Assembly (NCBI GenBank): GCA_020205615.1
Contig: CM035169.1
Span: 19,736,229 to 19,800,228, forward strand
Length of the DNA: 64,000 nucleotides
Direction: 5' to 3'
From: Panax quinquefolius
Taxonomy: Eukaryota > Streptophyta > Magnoliopsida > Apiales > Araliaceae
The translations under genes were made by a program, and so were the position numbers. Positions 1-12,710 of the stretch are shown here, piece after piece (the stretch's first letter is position 1; each line of letters starts with the position of its first letter). The notes under the pieces are model-generated. The model was given only the letters and a program-made list of their open reading frames with translations, was not told the origin of the DNA and searched no databases.

Positions 1-362
1 ATTTAACACTTGGACAATAAAAAAACATTGCGCAGACCTGACAGAATGTTCTTTTGGTTGGGAGGTATTCTTTTCTTCTTACATTACATTGGGATGACCA
101 CATTAATGAATTTGAAATTTGGTCAATGAGATACGATGTTGGATAATTGAAATTTAAATTCATGTGTTCCTTGTTCTTTGGGAGGACGTGTCGAGAAGAA
201 TATTACTTGTACTTGTGCAATTATTCGTTCTCAATTACCGTCTTTGATCAACTATTATGAATATCTGGATCCAATAACTATATTTAATGAAGTACTTAAA
301 TTTTGAAAGTCGAAGATTGATCAACTTAGTTCCACCGAGATGTATTTATTGGTGCTTGTCAG

Positions 363-508
363 GAGGCTATTATAAATGTAGCGGCATGAGAGGTCATACA
401 GTAAGAAAACATGTGGAGAGGTGCTTGGAAGATCCTTCTATGCTTATTGTCATTTATGAAGGTGAGCATAACCACCCAAGGATACCAAATCAATCAACAA
501 CCACATGA
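363..508 (+). CDS. WRKY transcription factor group IId, terminal exon only (possibly pseudogene)
   Basis: This exon encodes the C-terminal half of a WRKY DNA-binding domain, which binds W-box promoter elements in the nucleus. The translation contains [22 protein letters not shown] and the zinc-ligand pair HNH, then ends at PNQSTTT and a TGA at 506-508. That is where group IId proteins (WRKY21/39/74 type) normally end. The acceptor ...TGTCAG at 357-362 falls at the conserved intron position in the Arg codon before GYYKC. The exon with the WRKYGQK heptad is not visible in 1-362 and may lie left of the window. Oddity: the second zinc Cys, expected in RGC, is His (RGH), so the CCHH finger would lack a ligand. 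Family assignment is firm; function is doubtful. Confidence 0.75.
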
Positions 509-1782
509 AACATCATGCAAAACTTGTATGCATATTTAGTGCGGTTTAAGCTTGGGGCGAGATGGTGCAAATTCTTTGGTTTTAGAAATTACCGTACAAA
601 CGCCAAAGCATTCAAATGTTGGGCGGTGCGATGATACCAAGGGGCAAGTTAAAGAATTCTATAGAATTGGTGGTTCTGATTGTGTAAGAATCTTCTCAAA
701 TGACCAACAATTTGGGTTTTAACTTTTCCAAATGGTTTAAAGATTTTTGTTGAAAACCATTTTCTTATTATGGCGACTTTAGTTTTGATTGGGTAGAAAT
801 TATCTAGGCTTTTGGCGGTGTTTGCTAAATCTCTTACCTTATATTATTGCAGCAGTAGCTCTAGTTATGAGAATCTCTCCGGTGGTTGCTTAGATTCTAG
901 ATTTTTGTTAAAAACATTATTACTTAGATGTACTTGTTTAGATTTATTAAGAGTGTTTTGGTGTGGGGTTTCTTTGCGGTATTGTGAGTACGAATGGTTG
1001 TAGAATTTAATTCAGACGTAAATATTCCCCACCAACTCTTTTGAGTGTCCTTATAGAGAAAGAATTTCTTAGGTTCCTGCACATAATGTGAGCAAAATGG
1101 GCTATTTTACTTGCTATTTTTGTTTTATAATTCCTTTACTGGCTTGGCTATCTGATAGGAATTTGTTTGATACTACTATAGATTCAATTGCATTTGACTC
1201 GGTAGTGATTTAGTAACCTGAATTAATTTTCTTGCTGATTAGGTTTCTAGTAATTTTCTTCCTTCTCTCTTATATAGTGGAACAAAATTCAATAATGGGG
1301 AAGTGATGGTTGAAATATATACATTGTCAAGAATTACTACTTTATTCTGGACCATAGAATTTGATTTTACATTATATAGAAGTGAAAGAATAAGGAAGGG
1401 GTATGAGGAATGGCTCAACAATTTTTTTGACATTTTCTTTTACTTGTATATCTATTTTTTTGCTTACGATTCAGAGATAGTCTAAACTAATTCAAATTCA
1501 TCCGAATCGAGCCTTAAATTTTAATGGAGAAGTTGAAAAATCTAAGCTTTCATATGTTTTTTGTATGAGTTATCAAATACAGATCAAAAAGAGAAATTCC
1601 TCACCTATCGTTATTGTTTGCAATTTGAAGACTAAAACCCCAAGAAATATAAAAATCATAAATTAGCAGAAATTCTAACACTGAAATTCTGAAATTAAGA
1701 CCATTCCGAACAGAAATACCTAAAAATTAAATCAAATTGTAAAAATTTTGTATAATAATCAAAATAAAAAACAAAAGGCTAC
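509..1782. other. Intergenic DNA without a recognisable gene
   Basis: AT-rich sequence follows the WRKY stop codon. The first few hundred bases are probably its 3' UTR. Short open frames occur on both strands, but none has a recognisable domain or codon pattern. No repeat family seen elsewhere in the window matches here. Confidence 0.5.
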
Positions 1783-2215
1783 CTTAAGCGAAAAGATGAA
1801 GCCGTCTGCGAGGAAGAGGAGGGGTCGGTGGAACTTTGGCGCTTGGATCGTATATTTGGGGTTGGGTATGAGATTAGAAATTTGGGTTGAGAGGGATCGA
1901 GGGTTTGGCGAGAGAGAGAGCGATAGAGGTTTGATGTGTGTGCGTAGAAACGAGAAGAAGAGAGAGATCTGCTTTGAAAGAGACGAACGACGTGAATCGG
2001 ATAGATCTTCGTTTTCTCTCTTCAGCTTCTTCTGCTTCGCGTTTAAGTTTTGAGGGAATAAGGGGGAATGAGAGAGCTCTGTGTGTGTGATAGAACAGAG
2101 AAAGACGAAAGATTTGAAATTTGAATAAAAGGGGATGAGAGAGAGCTGTTGACGTCAACTTAGATGTGACGTTTGTCTTTTTTTCTCTCTCTGCTCTCCT
2201 TTATATTATAGATTT
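1783..2215 (-). promoter_or_regulatory. Candidate leftward promoter and 5' leader exon
   Basis: Read on the minus strand, a TATAAA box (2,215-2,210) is followed by a CT-rich leader of about 400 bases typical of plant 5' UTRs, ending at a donor-like CTTAAG|GTAGCC at 1,783/1,782. A palindromic bZIP-type site TGACGTCA lies at 2,150-2,157 and a second TGACG at 2,167-2,171. No coding exon of the same strand was recognised to the left, so the transcript, if real, either continues beyond the window or is non-coding. The long open frames here come from the biased GA/CT composition. This is inference from composition and motifs only. Confidence 0.35.
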
Positions 2216-2571
2216 CAAAGGAGAATATACATAGATTATTTTTAAAAATATCTAAATCTCATAGTCCCTCCATTCAAAATTTACAACTTTTAAGAATATA
2301 TTTTGTTTTAAATTTGTTGAGTGTTTAGTTGTACTAATGCAATAGAAATAAAATCTAAAAATATTGTGTTGTTTTATATTGTCATTAAAAAATTAAAAAT
2401 AATAATTTTAAAATAATAATTTATATATCAATTAAATTATATGAAATTTGATTTGGTAAAGTAAATTTTTTATAATTAAATCGAATCGATACTTTATTTA
2501 TGTATTTGGTAAGTTACTTAAAAGTTAATTAGAACATAATAAATGTTTTATATATTTTTATTGATAAGTAA

Positions 2572-4997
2572 TGTGAAACCCAGATTTTATGAATAAAGAA
2601 TTAATTTTCTCGAAATATTTTTTTTTATATTATGGTGTGAATTTGAGATAATGTAATAGTTGTGGTTAATATTTATAAATTTTGCAAAGTATGCGAGTTG
2701 TCATATTATATTCGATTGGTGGGGGAATATTCGTTTTAAGCAGAAATATTCGTATGACTAAGACAATCATTAGTGGACCCTATTAACTTATTATCGGATT
2801 GAGAAAACGACAAAAATATTTTATTGAAAATAACGATGGAAGTTTTACTGGTTGATCTTGTTGAACTACTCGGTAGTAAAAGAATACGATGTCGCATTAT
2901 TGCGTAGTAGCACCGGTATTGATTATTGATATTTATGTGAAAGTCACTCGGTTTTGTTCAATTATTGCTACTGATAGTTCTTGACAAGTATCTCACATTA
3001 TTTGATTCAATTATTGTTGATTTAAAAGTTTTGTTTTATTCAGTATTATTAACGTAATAAAATAGAAACATCTTTTATATAAAACATAATACTTTATTAA
3101 AGTTATTACATAAATAGAATATATTATATTCCATTATCGTAGTATTTTGCATAGTAAAATCTTTTTATATAAAACAAAATACTTAATTAAAGTTATTCTA
3201 TAAATAAAATATATTATATTTTATTATGCATAGTCTTGATATATAGTGTTTGCATAGTAAAAATCTTTTATATAAATAGAATATATTATATTTTATTTAA
3301 AAGATTTTTCTTTAAATATGGACCGGTCAGATTAAAGCAAATCAATCTGGACCGTTCATGGATTAATTCTTATGCATTCCATTTTCCTATAAATAGAAGC
3401 TCATTCCTTCATTATTTTCTTACAATTCAATTTGAACTCTGAGAGAAAACTATAGAGAGAGACTATAGAGAGAGAGAAGAAAAGTTTTACGCTACTTCAC
3501 TTACTCTTAAATCAAGTATTATTTTACTGTAAGGAATATTATTTCTTTTGTATTCATGAAGAGAACTTTTGTTATTCCATTCTTTATTATTCTCTTTGGA
3601 ATAACCAGATATCTGCGGACTACCCTATACGTGGGTGACATTCTTCTATTATTCGTTTAATATCACATGCATCTTATCTGTGGGACTGGTTCCATTTTAT
3701 TATTAAAGTCTTTATTATTACTCCGCGGAATATCCACATACATCTTTATCTGGGACTGGTTCCATCATTTATTATTCTGTTGGAACATCCACTTGCGGTG
3801 TTTCATTTCACTGACTTTGGTTTCGTTATTATTATTACATTGGAATAACCGCTTGTGCGAAATCTGCATGCATGGTGATATCTTTTGTTATTCCATTCGG
3901 TATTATACTCAGTTGATTAAAATTTTGACTTATATACTCCATGAAATTAGTGGAATATCCTTGATATTTGCTTTCATCCGATATTTTCCATGAAAATATT
4001 CTTACCGAGCATTCTTGAATTTTACTCTCTACAAAGCAATATCATGTTGACAATTTGGACGTTATTGGTTCATGGATAAATTAATTCTTGAACTTGTTTT
4101 ATTGAATTCTTATATCATTGTCATCATCCTCATGTTTATATTATGTTGAAAGTCATCCATGGCTGTAGTGCGTAGATCGGACTTGGTATGATTATGACCG
4201 AGGATTATGCGTTGTAATCATGGTTGTAATGTTACAAATGATGTAAAATTAAAAGTCCTCATTGGCCCATAAATGCATTGATGGACAATTTTTGGTATGA
4301 TTATGGCTATGGATTCTCTTGACCCGAGGAGCAAAGATGAATTGTTTTATGGCATGATCGGGATCATTGATGAAAACACGATTATCTTTGGCTCGTAGTG
4401 CATGGATAATTCGTGGTCGTGATACTAAAGAATATCCTTGGCCTGTAGTGCAGGGATGATTTAATGATATGGATTATTTATTGAGCTGAGTCTCAACGAT
4501 AAAAGTGATGAAAAACTTTTTAAATCATAAAAGATAGTAGATTCTATTCTCTACTCGACTCTTTTAATGGGTTGCCTGTTCCGCTGCAGTTAAACTTGAT
4601 GTCTATTGTATTTTATCAGTTTAACATTGTTGGAGACTAATGATAATTTATTCTGCATTATCTTAGTCATAATATTTTTTACCGGGCTAGTTGAGCTCAC
4701 CCTTCCTTTCACCGTTCTCTTCTGAAATGAGAATATAAATTTGAGACGAGTCGGGGAGCGGAGTGATGGTCCGGAGGATAGCATTAGTAGTCCTCACTAT
4801 TCACGGTGAAATAGTGTGATGAGGACTCCTTTTGAGTTTTGTATAATCTCAGTAGATAATATTTGTATTCAAACTCACGGTTTATGTTTTATCGTATTGT
4901 ACTGACAGTTGTATTAATAAAGTTGTATTTAAATTACATACCGTGTATCCATGCGACCCAAGATGGGTGATGTATACCTAATTTTGGGGGCGTCACA
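2572..4997 (+). mobile_element. Solo LTR, Ty3/gypsy family A
   Basis: A 2.4-kb LTR runs from TGTGAAACCC to GGGGGCGTCACA and is flanked by a perfect 5-bp target duplication AGTAA (2,567-2,571 and 4,998-5,002). No internal region is attached, so it is a solo LTR left by LTR-LTR recombination. A TATA box CTATAAATAG lies at 3,388-3,397, followed by a GA-rich presumed start region, a GTAAGG motif near 3,529, a string of GGAAY.../...RTTCC hairpin units (about 3,600-3,910) and a series of TTGGCCTGTAGTGCA stem-loops (about 4,150-4,460). The same LTR recurs at 24,872, 35,285, 42,945, 54,174 and 62,444. Confidence 0.9.
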
Positions 4998-5002
4998 AGT
5001 AA

Positions 5003-6625
5003 TTTCTACTTTTAGTGCATAATTTTTTATGTACAATAGAATATTTATAAATTAATACTCGATAAAATTAATAAGCTCTTTAAAATAATATTTTTTCCCC
5101 GACTTGGGTTAATAGGATAAATTAATAATTTTGATAAAATAATAATTTTAAAAAAGACTCTTATATAAATATATGATCCCATCAAAATAATAAATTAATA
5201 ATTCTTTTAATTTACAAATATATCTAGAGTAATCTTGTAAAAAATGATTATATTATGGTTTGTTTTGTCTTAAAATTCAAATCTAATTGAATTGCATCCT
5301 AATTGCGTTCAAAAGTTCAGGTGTTGCATTATCGAATTGTAATAAAAACTTGTGAATAATTATTGACGCTATGAGTGCTTCCTTTCATGTTATTGGCTCC
5401 AAAGGTATTGTATACATAAATTTAATAAGTATGATACATTGTATCAAAAAAAGTATGATATAAACATCAATAAAATACAAAAATTTTAATGTAATTAAAT
5501 TTATGTTCATCGAATAGAAAAACACTTTTTAAATTAATAAATTATTAATTTATCAATTAAATAATAACTCTCTAAATTAATAAAAATTTAAAGTTCCAAC
5601 CGTATTAATTTATAGAGATTCTACTACTATTATAGGACTTGACGAGGGTATTTTTTTTTTCTATTCCTTTATTGATTAGAATCGCGAGGATAGTATATCA
5701 AAGAGTCCTTCTAGGGGAATGGCTATTTCGTAAGGGGTAGTGATCGGCCGGAATTTTAATTTTAATTTTTTTTTTTTTGCTTTTGACTACAAAATAATTA
5801 ATGTGATTTATTGGAACTGAAATTTTTATAAAATGTAGTGATTTAGGTGTCTTTTTTTGGATCTGGCGTGTCAAGCGAATTATCTAATCTGTCTGTTACT
5901 ATTTTGACATTCAATTTCAATGCTCGTTCCGTCAAACAAAATGTCCCACGAGTGATTAGACGAAATATCAATAATACTTTGATGACAACATATTGGATTA
6001 AAAAAAATGATACAAAATGATGTGGATGCTAGTTATTGGTTATAATAATTTGACTCATCCATGTATGGTATAACATATTAATTATAATATGGTGAATCAT
6101 TTCTTTATTTCTTAATGACGCGTTTGAATTGAATAAATAAAATGAAAAAATAAAATAAAATAATATTTAAGTATCCTAAATCTATATTTAATTATTGGTG
6201 GGGGTGGGTAAAATGGTTGGATGTCAAAATTTAGTCATATGTCGGCTCAATTTGAATAAATTTCATTCTACTACCCCCAACACAACATAATGTAAATCAA
6301 AGAAAGATCGATTAAAACGTAATATTAATATTTCCACACATGCAAATAATATTATTTTTCATGTATGTCAATATTCAATATCCACAGAAGTATGTAAATC
6401 ATCATAGATATAACAGCACTCAAATGGCAAAAATAGAACTAGTAATGAAACAGTTGACACTTGACTTCACATAAAAGGTTTTACTTATTACTGCATATGC
6501 TCATAACTGTAGTGTAGTATTAACAAACAATCTACATACCAAAAACAAATTATTCTTAACAAGCACAAATATCATCAACATCAACACATAATGCAATCAC
6601 TACATCAACCAACTGGCAACTACTA
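5003..6625. other. AT-rich intergenic DNA downstream of GEX3
   Basis: No gene was seen. The stretch 5,040-5,640 has weak similarity between its two ends in inverted orientation (TATAAATTAATAC near 5,050 and its complement near 5,610), as in a decayed MITE. The last few hundred bases before 6,626 are the probable 3' UTR and downstream region of GEX3. Confidence 0.35.
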
Positions 6626-9600
6626 CTAATTAGTCGAAGATAAGCTTCTCCTCCTTGTGCTTTTACTACCAGAATTCTGAAAATTTTCCATTGCCTCTCC
6701 ATCATTTTTAATCTCTGCTTCCATGAATAAAGGGTTTATAAATCCTTTGGATCCTGAGGCCGACTCGAAAGGACTAATCTGATACTCAGTTTCATAACTC
6801 TCATCCTCACTACAACTCCCTGCCTTTCCCTTAAATACACAATCTTTATCTTCAGAAGATGTATCGCTGAGTGTGTGAAAAGACAAGCTCCTTGTTTTCC
6901 CATCACATAATGGAAGAAGGGATTTTGGTTGTGAGCCCGGTCTATCCCTTCCCAAACTATAGCTGGTTGAGAGTTTCCTCTCTATGCTTTCCCTCTCTCT
7001 TACCATATGCCCCATATTCTCAACCACTTCATTGCCCAATGCTTCCTCTGCACCTTTTTGCTCAAGCTCTGTGATTGTCCTGTCAAATGATTTCTTTTGG
7101 AGTCGCAGAGAATGCTACAAAGCAAAAAACATGACATAGGAATTTAATTGTATGCTTCTTTTGATTAGTTTGGACTTCATTAAACAACCACAGGCCTTCG
7201 CCTTCTTAATAAAAATTCATACTTCAACTTATTGGATGGTACAAATTCCATTCATTTTCAAAAAATGTTAATTCATCACCACTTCACCATTCAATTATCT
7301 TATCCTTCTCCCCGCTCCTGTAAGAGATTAAATAGAAAGGATTTTGAGCTTACTCTCTTTTCTAGGAATTTCCCGAGGTCTTGATCTTGAAGCTTCTTTT
7401 TCCTCCAAAAAATACAACAAAATCGAACAAGAGCTGCTAGAATGATCAAAATTACAGATTCGAAAAACAGGAACAACAAAATTGCCCTTCCATTACCTGA
7501 AATGAATAGCAGAACTGGAAGTTTAAACTGACCAACAGATTCTCTGTATAAAATCATATAGTAGCTATTCACCTGTGTATATGCTCACACGCTTGGGCAT
7601 AGTCTGGGAGCAGCTGGATGCAAGCTTCTGGACTGATACCAAATTAAAAAATTAGAATAAATGCACGACTGAGGCAGTTACTAGTACAAGTTATGAGAAC
7701 ATTACATGTGTTGCGGCATGGAAGTGGACTACCAATACCTGCACGAACGAGGAAATTAGAACAATAAGCTCAAATTCCAGAAGAGTTTCATATGAAAGGA
7801 TAACCGAATGATTTAAGAACTTCCTGCAAAAGGGTAAGAATATTCTCCATTGCAATCTTGTTAAAATTAGCAACAGGACCACAGGACATAGAACTACCCA
7901 TCCAAAGTCTAGATAGTTTACATATGTTAAGAAATACTTTAGTCTCAAATATATAGTAGTCAAAATAAGGAAAAATATTGACTCAAGCGACTACGTTCAT
8001 GTTCTAATATTCGGCAAGTGGTCTGCAAAAGTAGATTGAATTTTAGAAAACATGCTTAATATAAAGTTTTAAGTGTTCAACTTATAACATGGTTATCGTT
8101 TATGACCACCAAAACATTCCATAATTTATGTTTTTGCTAAATATAAGCCATCCAATTCAATTTGACCCAAATCATCAACAATAAAGTTTTCTAATTTGGA
8201 CTTCTTTGAATGTCCTTAGGAAGTAACAAAATTAGCCAACATATGCATTATCTATTCGGTGTAGGCAAAACATGCTATAGTTACGGATGCACTTGCTTTC
8301 TCCATTTTTCCACATCAAACTGGCAGTTGACACTTGATACTTGAATCACACACAACACAGATTTCAATAAAATGGGAACATCATACTAGGGTTAGCAAAC
8401 TGGCCGTTGAATTGCATGACACAGAACACAATAAGTTGGGAACACTACAATTAGAGAAAGAAAAATGGTGGTTTGTTAAATCACACATCCTGGTTATATA
8501 AGATGGGACAATGCTATCCACATTAATTTTGTGTTGGACCTTAATGTGATAGAAGATTCTCATAGTTTTACTACATATATAATACTACCAGCACAGCTTT
8601 CTAGCTACAAAAGTCTTGCCAATGCATCAAATAAAGTCACTGCAAGACCTAAAATAGTACAGGGTTTGCGGAGAGAAACTTACTTGAAGCAGAAACAAAA
8701 GTAAGAATAATCCTCTCATCCAGTACAAAATATTGCAGATCACTCTTAGACAACAAGGATGAGAATGGACCTATAGTACACCAACAAACGATAAAAATTA
8801 GAGTAGGTTAACCAATAAAATTCGTCCTGGACCAGAGATTTTCTTAATTGTTTTTTTTTAATTCAAATGATGGAAAGATATATTACAAAATTTCCAAATC
8901 ACCAGGATAGCTTTCGGACCAGTAGATGGACCCTGTTGCTGGAACAAGCATAGTGAAGACAACATTTCTTGGTTTCATTGCTGATATATAAACGTATTCA
9001 CCAATTGTGCGGCTATATTTTCCGTCCATATCTGTCTGAGATATATAAACTGCATAACCAGAGCAATCAAGAGCAGGACTAACTTGGACTACCAAATTCG
9101 CTGCAGCAGCTTTTGGGAATTTCTTGAGATCCCCAGTTGGTGAAAATGAGTACAGAAACCCATCCAATGAACCAATAGATACCCAACCTGTAAATAGATC
9201 AACATGACAAAGAAGTTGGTGAGTACCTTCAAGAAATCCTCAGGAATTTATCAAAGTCAAAGACCCACATTTATAAATTCTGCTATAAGCATGAGAATCC
9301 CTAGAAGGTATGACTATGGAGTGTTCATGATTAAAAATGTCTTGTTCTGAGTTATTTTAAGTTAAACATGCTGCTTCGACTCAACACCAACCTGACACAG
9401 GGAGGCTGCTGAAAAGAAATATGCAGTTCTTTCTATGTATCGTTTTTTTCTTTCATAGGTTAATCCTTATATTCTTGCCAATTTTGTCATGACAACATGC
9501 TTTGACTTTTAAAATCTAATCGCTGCAATATGTAAATCTATAATGTTACTTGAACATTCAAACTTCATCAATTGCTCTTACACTATTTAGGCCATCAATT

Positions 9601-12600
9601 TACCATTAGAATCAACAACCGGTGCATAATCAATTGTGCTTAATGACCCAATAGTTTTCTGCCACAGAATAGTTCCTCTGGAAACATCGAGAGCCAGAAT
9701 AAGAGCTCTCGCTGGAACAGTAACATACAACAGGCCATTGTTTCCAGGAGTAACAGTAAATCTCTTGTCTAATGAACTCAAATCCTGGATCCACTTGAAA
9801 TGAGGGCTCTGGACCGACAGTGAATAGAGTTCTCCTTCATTATTTGAAACCTGCAAGTGCAGAAACATAGTCACAAGTCCTGTCGGATCCTTTACTTTTC
9901 TAGCCTCTTTATAAGGAAAGCGCAAACATATCTTAAAAGGGAGATCTTAATCTGTGCAATAAAAGACAGCACCTATTTCAGATATTGCCAAATTATCTGT
10001 GAAAGACATGACTTCACCACAGAGTAATCATTCATCATAACTTTTGAGAATCACAATAAACATATTCCAGTCAAATCTAAATGCTTATTGTCCAAAGAAA
10101 GGACAAGAAAGGAGGGTAGTTAGGCTAAACAGAGCTTACATATATACTTGCTTCACATTGATCAATCACCGGGACTGAAGCAAAATAACAGTCTGATGTA
10201 TTTTTCCTGCAGCCTTGACGGTATCCACGTTGATAAATCACAGGGCCAGCACTCCAAAGTGGGCGTCCATGCAACCTGAATGCAAAGAGTGCCCTGTTCT
10301 TGACATTGATGAGTACACATGAGCTTGATGTGCTTACTGAGAGTCCAATAATTTCACCTGGTTCTGGATCAAAAGAATACTTTCACAGCAGATTCGGAAG
10401 TTCCGATCTTTAGAAAATTGACTTTCAGTACTCTGTTTTCTGCAACCAAATAAAGCTGCAACTAAATGGAATGGCAATCAATAACCAGAAAAGATTCCCA
10501 ACTTATAAAGTTACTCTATATTTTGAGTAACAAGGATGCAATCATATAGCATGCCGAAATTCAAGTGGAGAGATAAACTAAACTGTACACGTTCAAGATT
10601 CTTGCTAAATGTTGAGCTGTCGTAAAAGAAAACAGCTCAAAATTAAAACAACACACTAGATTAAATTAAGCTATCCAAAACAAGAAAATTCTTCTCTTGG
10701 TGTAGAGGTGCATCTTCATCTTATTTCATGTCTGCGCACCCCACATTTTATCATTACTAGACGAGAAAGAAGATAGTCTACCAAAGCCAACATGATAATG
10801 GTCTATAAATTTAATGCTTGTGGAACTGGTAATAACAAGGATCAATTACATTTTGTACAAGAGATATGTGTGTTGCAGTTAAGCATGAAACGACTCGGCT
10901 CAAATCCAAATCTGAATCCAGAATAAAGCTCAATCCACTTGGCCAAGACATCAACTTGAGTAATCTTAGCCCACCACAAGTCCACCAAAAAAGTCATGAC
11001 TATTGGTATTAATGGAAGACGAGTTGAGCCTTATACACTCATTAATCAAACTCACATGTTCCAATGTGGGACTTGGGTATAACAATCTCCCAAACTTAAA
11101 TTCTTGACGTCCTTGTCAGGCCCAATCTAGTTACTCAATTTATTATCACCCAAATTTGATTGATATGTACTCGACTGTAACTAAATTTGATTGATAGTTA
11201 CACTGTCTATTATTTTCTGACCCAAAAATGTATGTGCATAATTGTATATGTAAATATCGATTAAGAATCACTGAGTGTTTAGATACCAGAATTATAATCG
11301 CGAGAAACTAGTCTCAGTTTCGATGTATTATAATATCTTTTGGGATTTAAAAGTAGGGCATATTGTCTTACTCTTACATATCCAAGGAATATAAGCAACC
11401 AAGTGAGAATACAATCACTTTGACTGGTGAATGCTACAATTATCACTTTTAAATGTTTAGACATAAAGTTAAAGATCAACAATAAACACACCTCAAATCA
11501 AAATTTTAACCTAAAATTCAACCATTCTGAGTAATGAGTACAGTAACCCATGAATTTTTAATAATATACAGAAGCTAGCTTAATAAACAGCTCTGGAAGA
11601 AAGCACACAGTTTTTTAATAATTTTTTGATAAGTAATTTTGTTCACATCAGTAATGATTTAGTAAATATCATGTCTACACGACTACACCACTATATTATA
11701 CTACTCTGTAAAACATTAGACAATTGACCCATAGCAGTTGAAGGAGTGTTGTTACTCAAGTAGAAAGATAGTCATCTTTTATTGGTATCTTTAAATTTGA
11801 ACAGAAAATGAAACCAGCCCCTTACCGTTTTCACACCTCCATGAACCGGAGCAATACTGACATCACACGTGTAACCAAGAGGCAATTTCCAAGCAATGGT
11901 ACCATTGCTTTCAAAAGCAATCAAGTTCTTCTCCAAACATACATACACCCTCCCATCATCGTTAACCAAAGGATTGGAAAGCCTATTAGCAGCTTTTATG
12001 AGAGGCTCTTGAGCTGGAAATAGAAAAAGAGGGGGAATTTTTTTTTTACAACTGCAATGCATATCTTTATTCACAAAGTAATACAATTGAAATGGCTGAT
12101 GTAATTTCCAAAAGTCAATGTCACATCTCTCACTAAATGCTAAATATTTCAGTCTTTTCAGAGGCAAAGAGAATGTGTTCTTCTATATACATGTAAAGAG
12201 AATCTTCCCTTGCACAACGATGTGCAATGGTTACTAAATGCTTTGTAAATGGAAGAAAAACATTATATACATATATTGTTACAATCAATACACATGCCCA
12301 GAAAAAAAATGATAGCAGTTGACGAATAAAAATATGAAAAGGAAAAGAGGGCAGCACAACACACTCACCTAATTCATAATTATACATAAAAAAAACTATT
12401 AGTTAAAAAAAATCAAATAATTTCTTTACATTTACAATGAATATTTTCTTGTATTACAGAAGATTAACCCATACAACCTGAAACATTAATTAAACAAAGT
12501 TCATTACTGTTCAGTTTTATTCCCTACATAAGTTGAAATTGAAACCCATATTCGAAAAAGGAAAATCCGATTATTCAAAGAAATCTCAAGTTTACAAAAG

Positions 12601-12710
12601 GTACCTGTGAATGAGGAAGGATAGTTGAGGAATTTGGACACAGTGGAATCTGATGGAACAAGCAAAAGAAGCATTATAAGAAGAGAATAAAATCCAAATT
12701 GCAGAGACAT
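6626..12710 (-). CDS. GEX3: GAMETE EXPRESSED 3-like membrane protein, nine exons, one apparent frameshift
   Basis: Exons on the minus strand are 12710-12605, 12013-11826, 10455-10140, 9850-9604, 9187-8903, 8770-8684, 7632-7573, 7496-7354 and 7114-6626. All introns are GT-AG and the phases join correctly. The predicted product is 639 aa, close to the family length. It has an N-terminal signal peptide (SLLIMLLLLV), a PQQ-like beta-propeller ectodomain (motifs NPLVNDDGRVYVC, PGNNGLLYV, GILWQKTIG-type, LYSFSPTGDLKK), one membrane helix at about residues 434-458 (ILLFLFFESVILIILAALV) and a Ser-rich cytosolic tail of about 180 aa. Arabidopsis GEX3 is a plasma-membrane protein of male gametes and egg cell needed for micropylar pollen tube guidance. 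Exon 3 reads TTTTGA where TTTGAT is expected (10,371-10,374), giving a stop after residue 126 unless corrected. The ATG at 12,710 is chosen because the signal peptide follows it directly. Confidence 0.9.
10371..10374 (-). other. GEX3: One-base homopolymer expansion in GEX3 exon 3
   Basis: The coding strand reads four T where three are needed to keep frame between VKVFF and DPEPGEIIGLS. Exon 3 is 316 nt as written. With one T removed it is 315 nt, and both flanking introns then sit in phase 0, as the rest of the gene model requires. The downstream frame stays open and conserved to the end of the exon. A consensus error or a recent null mutation fits better than an old pseudogene. Confidence 0.8.
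10880..11130. repeat. Possible transposon remnant in GEX3 intron 2
   Basis: Intron 2 (11,825-10,456) is the longest of the gene. It contains a compositionally distinct stretch with phrases such as CAATGTGGGACTTGGGTATA and ATACACTCATTAATCAA, which resemble dispersed plant repeats. No ends or target duplication were identified, so this is a weak call. Confidence 0.3.

Noticed and set aside
1748..2053. 101-codon open frame rich in Arg and Glu
   Set aside because: Product of GA-rich composition over a promoter-like leader; no domain and no matching gene structure.
5040..5640. Possible MITE from weakly inverted ends
   Set aside because: Similarity is limited to AT-rich words, and no target duplication or clear ends were found; it is kept only as a remark in the gap entry.
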